Below, piece by piece: positions 26,017-34,400 of a stretch of 36,235 nt of DNA. The position numbers were made by a program, and so were the translations under genes. Within the stretch, counting starts at the first letter, position 1. Every line of letters begins with the position of its first letter. Location: positions 66,734 through 102,968 of the forward strand of contig MHRI01000030.1 in assembly GCA_001820935.1 (NCBI GenBank), written 5' to 3'. A model generated the notes under the pieces. The model saw only the letters and a list, made by a program, of their open reading frames with translations. It made no database searches and had not been told where the DNA came from. The DNA comes from Candidatus Taylorbacteria bacterium RIFCSPHIGHO2_01_FULL_51_15 (GTDB lineage Bacteria > Patescibacteriota > Minisyncoccia > Phycocordibacterales > UBA10002).

Positions 26017-27579
26017 CTACCGGAGCAGCGAGACAAAGATTTCTCGAAGCATCTCAGGGTTTGCCGCCCCCTTTGTGGCTTTCATGCCTTGGCCGACGAG
26101 AAATTGAAGCGCCGCCATTTTGCCTCCCTTGTAGTCGAGAGCCACTTTCTCATTCGCCGCGATGATGCCCTCTGCCACCTTCCTTAAGCCCGCTTTGTCG
26201 TTTTGTTGTAGAAGTCCTAGAGTCATGGCAAGCGCGCGCGGATCTCCACCCTTTTCAAAAAGCACCGCGAGGACGTCTTTTGCTCCACGCGATGAGAGCT
26301 CCTTTTTTGTAACCATGAGAATAAGCTCGGCGATTGCTTCCGGCGTGAAGAGAAAATCGGCACGATCCTGATCGAGCTTATGCTTTTTGATGAGACCGAG
26401 GAGATCCGAGGTGAGGTAGTTCGCGGCAAGAAGGAGGGCTTCTTTTTCTACTCGCCCCTTTGCCATCGCCTCGAACAGATTGGAGAGGGAGCGGCTGCCA
26501 ACGAGGGTTTCAATATCACTCTCTTTAAGTGAAAGCTCCCGATATCGCGCCCGTTTCGCATCGGGAAGTTCAGGCATCTCTTTCCGGAGGATTTCCTCCT
26601 TGAATTCGGGAATCTCGCGTATCACAAGTTTGGGAAGGTCGGGATCGGGGAAATACCGGTAGTCCTCCGCCTCCTCCTTGCTTCGTTGGCTGAAGGTTTT
26701 TCCGGTGTTTTCGTCCCATCCGCGCGTCTCCTGCTTCACCTTCTCGCCTAGGTCGAGTAGGGAAGCGTGCCGCTCTGCCTCGTACGCGATCGCCCGTTCC
26801 ACCGCGCGGAATGAATTCAAATTTTTCACTTCCACTTTTGTCCCAAGCTCCCCCTCCTCTCCCTCGGACTTCTTGCTAAGGCTGATGTTCGCCTCGATGC
26901 GCATTTCCCCCTTTTCCATGTTCGCGTCCGAGACGCCAAGATAGCGGAGGAGTAGTTGGAGCTCGCGAGCGAAATCTCCCGCTTCTTTCGCGCTTCGAAT
27001 AACCGGCTCGGTCACAAGTTCCATAAGCGGCACTCCCGCTCGATTAAAATCAATCAGACTAAATCCTTCGCTCTTAATTCCTCCTTTAGAAAAGGAGGTG
27101 TCCGAATCTTTGAGGACGGAGGATTTTGAAATCCCTCGGCTCGCAGACTCGCCACTCCCTTTATCCGCCAGCTGGCGGAAAGGGAGAATAGAGGAATCCT
27201 TGTGCAGGGAAGTGGCGGTGTCCTCCTCGAGATGGACGCGAGTGATTTTCACACCCCGAAGCTCGCCTCCGCGAACCAGCGGGAATTCGTACTGACTCAG
27301 TTGATACCCTTTTGGAATGTCGGGGTAGAAATAATTCTTTCGGTCAAACTCGGTGAAATCAGCGAGGGTCCCTCCAAGCGCGATCCCCACTTTCAGCACG
27401 TGTCTCACCGCCTCTTTATTAATCGTGGGAAGCGTACCGGGGTGTCCCATGCAGATAGGGCAGATGTTCGCGTTTGGACGAAGCTCATCCGGATCATTCT
27501 TCGAATCGCAAAACATCTTCGTTTTTGTACGAAGCTGTGCGTGTATTTCAAGACCCACGGTAAGTATGTAGTCGTTCAT
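26017..27579 (-). CDS. gatB: Aspartyl/glutamyl-tRNA amidotransferase subunit B
   Basis: TVGLEIHAQLRTKTKMFCDS...CPICMGHPGTLPTINKEAV; FNRAGVPLMELVTEP; DYRYFPDPDLPKL. Confidence 0.96.
   Translation of the reverse strand: MNDYILTVGLEIHAQLRTKTKMFCDSKNDPDELRPNANICPICMGHPGTLPTINKEAVRHVLKVGIALGGTLADFTEFDRKNYFYPDIPKGYQLSQYEFPLVRGGELRGVKITRVHLEEDTATSLHKDSSILPFRQLADKGSGESASRGISKSSVLKDSDTSFSKGGIKSEGFSLIDFNRAGVPLMELVTEPVIRSAKEAGDFARELQLLLRYLGVSDANMEKGEMRIEANISLSKKSEGEEGELGTKVEVKNLNSFRAVERAIAYEAERHASLLDLGEKVKQETRGWDENTGKTFSQRSKEEAEDYRYFPDPDLPKLVIREIPEFKEEILRKEMPELPDAKRARYRELSLKESDIETLVGSRSLSNLFEAMAKGRVEKEALLLAANYLTSDLLGLIKKHKLDQDRADFLFTPEAIAELILMVTKKELSSRGAKDVLAVLFEKGGDPRALAMTLGLLQQNDKAGLRKVAEGIIAANEKVALDYKGGKMAALQFLVGQGMKATKGAANPEMLREIFVSLLR
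27073..27194. repeat. Composite palindromic repeat (MITE-like) inside gatB
   Basis: cttaattcctcctttagaaaaggaggtgtcc...gacggaggattttgaaatccctcg...cactccctttatccgccagctggcggaaagggagaatagagg. Confidence 0.85.
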
Positions 27580-27699
27580 AGGTAGATAATGTTCATGGAA
27601 AGTACGCTATTCAGACTAACATTGATTGTCGCTCATTTCAAAATGTCGCCCGTGGAAAAGGAGAATACGCGTTGTGAAGAGTTGGTAAAGGTAATTCCC

Positions 27700-27832
27700 A
27701 CACCTCCTATTCTCCCTTTCCGCCAGCTGGCGGATAAAGGGAGTGGCTCATTCTGATGATGTCGAGGGATTTCTAAAATCCTCCGTCCCTCGAGGATTCG
27801 GGACACCTCCTTTTGAAAAGGAGGAATTAAGA
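27700..27832. repeat. Second copy of the gatB repeat, opposite orientation, upstream of gatB
   Basis: Reverse complement: cttaattcctccttttcaaaaggaggtgtcccgaatcctcgagggacggaggattttagaaatccctcg...cactccctttatccgccagctggcggaaagggagaataggagg. Confidence 0.85.
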
Positions 27833-28418
27833 CCTCTTGATTCGGGGGTGTTTGTGTTTTCTAACGCTAGGCTGAAATTGAGGACATCTTCTTCCACCCC
27901 TTTAATAGCACTGTCGCGACATTTTCCCCGTGAACGGCGGAATGCTTGCCGCAATACCCGCCACGGTCAGCGCAATCTGCGTGTGAAACGAGGCACTCCG
28001 GGAGGGAAATCAGGATATGTCTCACGAAAAAGTGGCGGTGGAGAGATGAGAGCGGTCGGTGACAACTTTGCGCGGAGGGAACATGGGTATCATCCGAGAT
28101 GACCAAATCCCGAACAATCTGACCATCTCGGCTAGACTAACTCACATTACTCCGAGAACAGACCGGACCCTGATCGACATTTGAATGCGTGGCGCGAGTG
28201 TGAAACAGGGGAGAGATATCCACGAAAATGTGAATGTTTTCACAAAATTCGATTTCCGGCATCGGAATAAATCTTCTGGTCTCCAGACTCGGCATTTTGG
28301 GAGCGCGAGCTTCGCGCAACCTCGAGAATCGAAGAAAAACTGGCTGAAATTTTTTTGCAATCGCGACGAAATTCCTCTTGTCCACAGATTTTTGGTATCT
28401 CTTCCATTAGGCAAACTC

Positions 28419-28424
28419 TATAAT
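28419..28424 (+). promoter_or_regulatory. Candidate -10 box (TATAAT) for the giant surface protein
   Basis: aactcTATAATtagtcg upstream of the ATG at 28475; no clear -35. Confidence 0.35.
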
Positions 28425-28474
28425 TAGTCGCATCAATCCCCCCAGAGATATCTATCAGGACCATCTCGCCAAAC

Positions 28475-31400
28475 ATGAATTCCGAGCTTATTTTTTCAGG
28501 TAAAAAGTTCATCTCGTCTAAGCGAGCTGCCTTGGAAACTGGCTACGCGCCGGACTACATAGGTCAGCTCTGTCGGAGCGGAAAAATCGGGGGGAGGCTC
28601 GTAGGGCGGACGTGGTACGTCTCTGCCGATGCCATTCTCCAGCACAAATCGGAAAATCCTAATGGCTCTGGCTGGAAACAGCCCCGACGGAATCCACTCG
28701 AGAATGGGGTGTCAGGAGCGCCCGCGGCGGTTTCCTCCACGCCCTCGTCCGAGGTGATCACGGAGAGCGAATCAACCGGAGTCAAAGGCACTCCCGAATC
28801 TTCAGAGGCCGACCCTCTTGCGGTACAAAACATTCCACCCTCCGCTCCACTTCGAGCAGCGGCTGAAGTCGAGAGTGATTCCCCGCGCATCGAGAAGGTC
28901 GTCACATCGGCACTCGAGGAGGCGCATCCGGTTTCCTCGCGCGCTGTGAAGATGCCGATGCTCTCGGCTGATTTTTTTAAAAAAGTTGGCGTCGCGGCGT
29001 TCTCATTTCTTGTCGTATTCGGTTCATACACGTTTGCGAATTCAGAAGTGTTTAGTGAGGCACAGCGGCACGCGAAAGAGTACGCGCAGTTTCTGGCGAT
29101 GAGTGTTTTTGAAGAAGTGAACGAGATCGGCGAGAGGACGCTCGCGGGGGGACTAGCGGTTGTGGAGATGGGTGGGCGAGCGGGAGCGAGTGCGGGAGAG
29201 GCTTTCGCTCTACTCGTCCACGATCCCGAGCGTGCCGCGCTTTCTTTCTACCACGGGGCGAATTATTTCTTCCGCGCGTTGCCTAGGACACTCGCGGCAC
29301 TTCCTCCGTACGCAAAGAGCATGTACTTCGCCACCGGCACGGCGATCTTCGACTCTGCTCATTCGCTTGCGAACTCATTCCTCCGGTACCCGATTTCGGA
29401 AACGGTTGCACTGGTCAGCCGTTCTCTCTTTTATGTCGTCTCCACTGGACTTCAGGAGGGAGTGAGGAGTGCCTCAAGTGCGATACAGGGAGGTCTCGCT
29501 CATCTTGGGAGTAAGGGCACGTACACGGACACATTAGGACAGCCGCTTGCCGCAGGGGCTCTCGCGCTTCGCGAAAGTACGCTTAAGGGCACGTCGGCTT
29601 TCTCCGATCGGCTCCGCTCGTACCATGACCGCGCGTTCTCTTCCGTCTCGGGCGGAATCTCCGCGCTCATGGCGGGCGCATACGATCTTCTCTTACCCCT
29701 TCGCGAAAGTGCTCGTTTTGTCTACACGACCCTACACGGGGGTATCGAGCGTATTCGAACGCTCGGGAGACTGACGGCTCCGCTCGTGGAATCTAAAGAG
29801 GCGGTTCTCTCTCCCACAGCAACTCCAGCAACTTCTTCTCCCGCTCCTTCTCTCGTGCCGCAAGAGAGGATTGTGACGGAGCGAGTGACAGAGCGGGTGA
29901 TCGTGCCCGTTCCAGCGCAAACTTCGCCCTCTGCGCCCATACAAACGGTGTTCGCAAGCGGCGTGTCAGAAAGTGAAATGAACGCCAAACTCTCCGCTCT
30001 GCAAACTCGCCTCGCCGCCGATATCGCGTCCCTCCGAGGAACCACCTCGCAAACCGCGCAAGCGACCGCGAATAACACGACGTACATCAATAATGTGTAC
30101 AACGCGGTGGCGCAGACGAACAATCTCGATCGTATACAAGATGTGCTCCTCGTAAACCCAACCGCGACCAATGGCACCTTTACTTCTCCGTCAATTTCGG
30201 GGGCGACCATTACCGGCTCGACGTTCAGCGGTTCGTCGGGCACCTTCACCGGCTCTCTCACGATTTCCGGCACGGGCACTTCTACGATTACCGGAGACAC
30301 TGCCTTTGACACGGACACTCTCTATATAGACTCCCTGAACAATCGCGTCGGCATCGGCACTTCGTCTCCGACAGATACGCTTTCGATCGCGGGGCCGATC
30401 TTCCTCGCGAACAACACGCCTTCGGCTACTGGAAATCGCCTGTACGCAAACGGCGGCGACCTCTACTACGCGGGCAATCTAATCGGTGGCGCGACGACCG
30501 GCAACTGGACATCGGACGGCACGAGCGTGTGGCGAGCGACGGGTAATGTCGGAGTAGGTACCTCATCACCATACGCCAAACTATCGGTGGTTGGTGAGGC
30601 AGTCGCATCACATTTTACCGCCACCTCAACTATTGCCACTTCCACTTTCTCCGGAGGATTTTCCGTAGGCAGTTCGACGCCGAAATTTCTTGTAGATAGA
30701 TTCACCGGCAAAGTCGGCATCGGCACTTCTTCTCCGCAATACAATCTGGAGCTCTTGGGCAACCTCGGCGCCTTCTATCGCGGAGGCGACACGCAGACGC
30801 CGTTCTCGTTTGACGCATCAGGCTCTTCGCTTGATGCCTATGTCGCTCTTGAAATACGGGTGCCGGCAAGCAGTGGGGAGCAGAAGGCTATCGGTTTTGT
30901 GAGGGGCAGTGACCTCTATTCGTTCGGAGCGTTTGGCTACAATGTCGGAGGCACGGGGAAACCTGGGTTTGATTTGGGTGATGGGTCGGGAGCGCGCGAC
31001 ACTAGCATCTTCCGTGATTCTGCCAATGTTCTCCGAACCGGCGATTCACTCATTGTGGACGGCTCGCTTGGTATCGGGACCACAAGCCCATATGCAAAGT
31101 TAAGCGTCGTTGGCGAGGCAGTAGCCTCACACTTTACCGCCACCTCAACTACCGCAACCACCACCCTCGCAGGCGGTCTCATCGTCGGCTCTGGTGGTGG
31201 GACGAATGGGCTGACGGTGACGGGGAATGCCGCTTTTGATTCCACTACTCTCTTTGTGGATTCGGTGAATAACAGGGTGGGGGTGGGGACGGCGAGTCCA
31301 AGTGATAACTTACATATTACAGGAAGCGTGAATTCCGCAATCACCTTAACTTCATCAAGTTATCCTACAGACTACAAAACTCAATTAGGTAGTAGGGGGG

Positions 31401-34400
31401 GTGTCGGAGTTTTGGTTTTTGGCAATAATGCAAGTAACGAAATACGGTTTGGTCATACTGGTGCTGGTGGCTCCGGTTCTATTCTCGTAAATAATACAAC
31501 TGGGTATGATGCTAGTTCTGATGGTACAAGGGCAATGTTCTTTAGTAGCGGCGGTCTTGTGAGTATTGGTGATGAAACCTCCCCTGGCTCCAAACTCTCT
31601 GTCTCTGGCAACGCAACTATTGGTGCTTCTTACGACACCACTGCTGCTCCGACGAATGGTCTTTTGGTGGAAGGGAATGTCGGCCTCGGCACCACCTCTC
31701 CGTACGCCAAACTTTCTGTGGTTGGACCAGTGGTTGCTGAATATTTCCACGCGACGAGTACAACGGCGACGACGACTTTGGCGGGGGGACTGATCGTCGG
31801 CTCTGGTGGTGGGACGAATGGACTTACGGTGACGGGGAATTTATCAGGTTCGTCAGGTAGACTTGATATTGGTGGTTATGTTTTCTCTACTAGATCAAAT
31901 ACTTCAGTGGATGGAATTATTTATGGCACTACTGCTTATGTGGGAGAGACACCAGGTAATACCGGTATCGGTTCTTCTGGAGCAGGTACAGGTTTTTGGG
32001 ATCAAGGATCGTTAGTGGCAAGAATGGGTGGTAGCGGAGAATTTCAGTTAAATGTGGCTGGAGGTTTATATTTTGGATCAGGAGGACCTACTGCTGGAGA
32101 TGATGTTGGTCTAAAAAGAAATGCATCGGGAGTCATTGAGGTAAATAATGGAACAGCTGGTCAACTTTCTACTCTAATCGCCAACACCATCGGCATCGGC
32201 ACCACCTCACCATACGCCAAACTATCAGTCGTCGGCCCTGTGGTTGCAGAATATTTCCATGCGACGAGCACGACGGCGACGACGACATTGGCGGGAGGAT
32301 TCTCGGTAGGAAGTAGCACGCCGAGAATTTTGGCCGATAGGTTTACGGGAAATGTCGGCATTAGTTTAGCGAGCCCCCTCGCCACGCTTGATGTCGCAAG
32401 GGGTAATGGCGTCAACGGCACCGCAACTTTCCGAGGTACAACACATAGCACTTACTTTAATTATTTTGAAAATGAAGACACCTATATTCGTGGAGGTAAG
32501 GCTGGTTCTGATGTCTATATTAATGACATAGGTATTGGTGACATATATTTAGTTCCGGGCGGTGGCTCGGTTGGAATTGCTAGCACAACTCCTTGGGCGC
32601 AACTTTCTGTAAATCCAAATGGCATCTCTGGTCCATCATTTTCCATCGGGTCTTCAACCGCCACACATCTTGTGGTGACGAATGGAGGGAATGTGGGGAT
32701 TGGGACATCAGCTGTTCCTGTAGCTAATTTTGAAGTGGTTCGAACGACTGACGGTCCGGTCATCATTGCCCGTGGCAGTTCCGCTTCAACTTACAATGAT
32801 GTTCGTATCTATAACGACCAGAATACTGCCCTGCGGTCTCTCACATTTAGCTATACCGGCAGTTCATATACCGGTCCTTTCTGGACAGATGGCAATACAG
32901 GAGAAATCGGTGCTGTTGGAACACTTGGCGCATATCCACTTACATTTGCAACAAATAATACGCAAAGGATGATGATCAGTTCCGCCGGCCTTGTCGGCAT
33001 CGGCACCACCTCTCCTTACGCCAAGCTTTCCGTCGTCGGTCCAGTAGTGGCGGAATATTTCCATGCGACGAGCACGACGGCGACTTCAACATTTGCGGGA
33101 GGAGGACTCTTTGGCACCGGAGGTGGAGCATTTGGGTTTGCCACCACCACTCCAGCAACTGGCTTTGCGGTGGGAACGCATTGCGTGACAGCTGACACGC
33201 GACTAAGACGAAGACGCAAGAAAAAAGGCAAAGTCGGAGGAAAAAGGTTCGACCTTTCTTCCGACCCAAGGTCGAACCTTGGGGAATCCGACTTTATCTA
33301 CGATGAGGTAATGATCAAAGATGTAGAGACGGGAGATGAAGTGGCCTCAATGGATCCATTCAGTGGAAAAATAGTTTGGTCGAGGGTCAATGGGCTTATG
33401 CACATGGGAATCAAGGAAATCTGGACGATCGGCACACGTTCTGGCCGCACTATTCGCACTACCGACAATCACCCTTACTTCGTCCGTCAAAGAAGAACTC
33501 AACCAACTCAAAAACTCTACCGCTTTGAAGTTGATCAATCCGTGAAGATAGAGGAATTCACCAAAGATACTATAGTCGCAGTAGCTAACGAAGATCATTC
33601 GGTAGCGGTATCAGTTCCAAGAAAAGTAAAACAAGCGCTTCGAGCTACACTTCGTCAAAATCAACCGCAGAGATTTAACGCGGCAGTCTTTGCGGCCGCT
33701 ATTGTCGAAGCGCTCGCTACTCTTAATCAACAGGCGCATGAGTTAGTCATTGATATCGAATACAAAGGATACGAGACGACAATTGCCAATGTGATTTCAA
33801 ATGCTTTCCCGGGCATCATGATTTACTTTAAGGGTATTGGCAAGCACTCTCCCGCTCACTATGCGGCGAACTTTGCTCATCGTAAAGAAAGGAAGATAGA
33901 CAAAACACTTTCTCAAACTGATATTTCTATACAAACAGAAAACGCCCTTAGATGGTCTTTCTCCTCGCACTCCCCGAAAGGAGGTGAAGATCCGGATGCA
34001 CCACAGGCGTCTCTGATAAGGAAAAGTATAGCCGACCCAGCTTCTATTGTCAAGGAAGGTCTATGGAAGAAGGTCAAAGAGGTGCGGGTTGGGCAGGAAA
34101 TTGCAGTAGTATATGGCGAGGATGAAAATGCCCGGGTTGCTTGGGAGCCTATTGTTTCTATGAAGATAGAGCCGGAGGAATCAGTCTACGACCTCGAGAT
34201 AGAAGGCACGCACAACTTCATCGCCAATGGAATAGTTGCCCACAACACTTACATCACCGGTGGTCTCGGTGTGGGCGCGGTCAATAATACTTCGGGGACG
34301 CTGACTGTTTCGGGTGCTTCCACACTCGCTGGCCAGCTCAATCTCTCCGGCACTGCCGCCAACATCGCTCTTGGTTCCAATTATCTTTCGGGAGATGGAG

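Noticed and set aside
24506-27579. tRNA genes in or between obg and gatB
   Set aside because: Looked for T-loop GGTTCRANNCC and acceptor pairing here and across the window; the ggttcgac matches belong to the palindromic element and no cloverleaf was found.
27867-28106. Minus-strand ORF MVISDDTHVPSAQSCHRPLS... as a gene
   Set aside because: No domain, no ribosome-binding site, and it overlaps other equally weak ORFs on both strands.
30426-32766. Minus-strand ORFs (e.g. 30466..30762, 31385..31750, 32161..32451, 32515..32766)
   Set aside because: Antisense shadows of the repetitive plus-strand ORF; they resemble each other only because the coding strand is repetitive.
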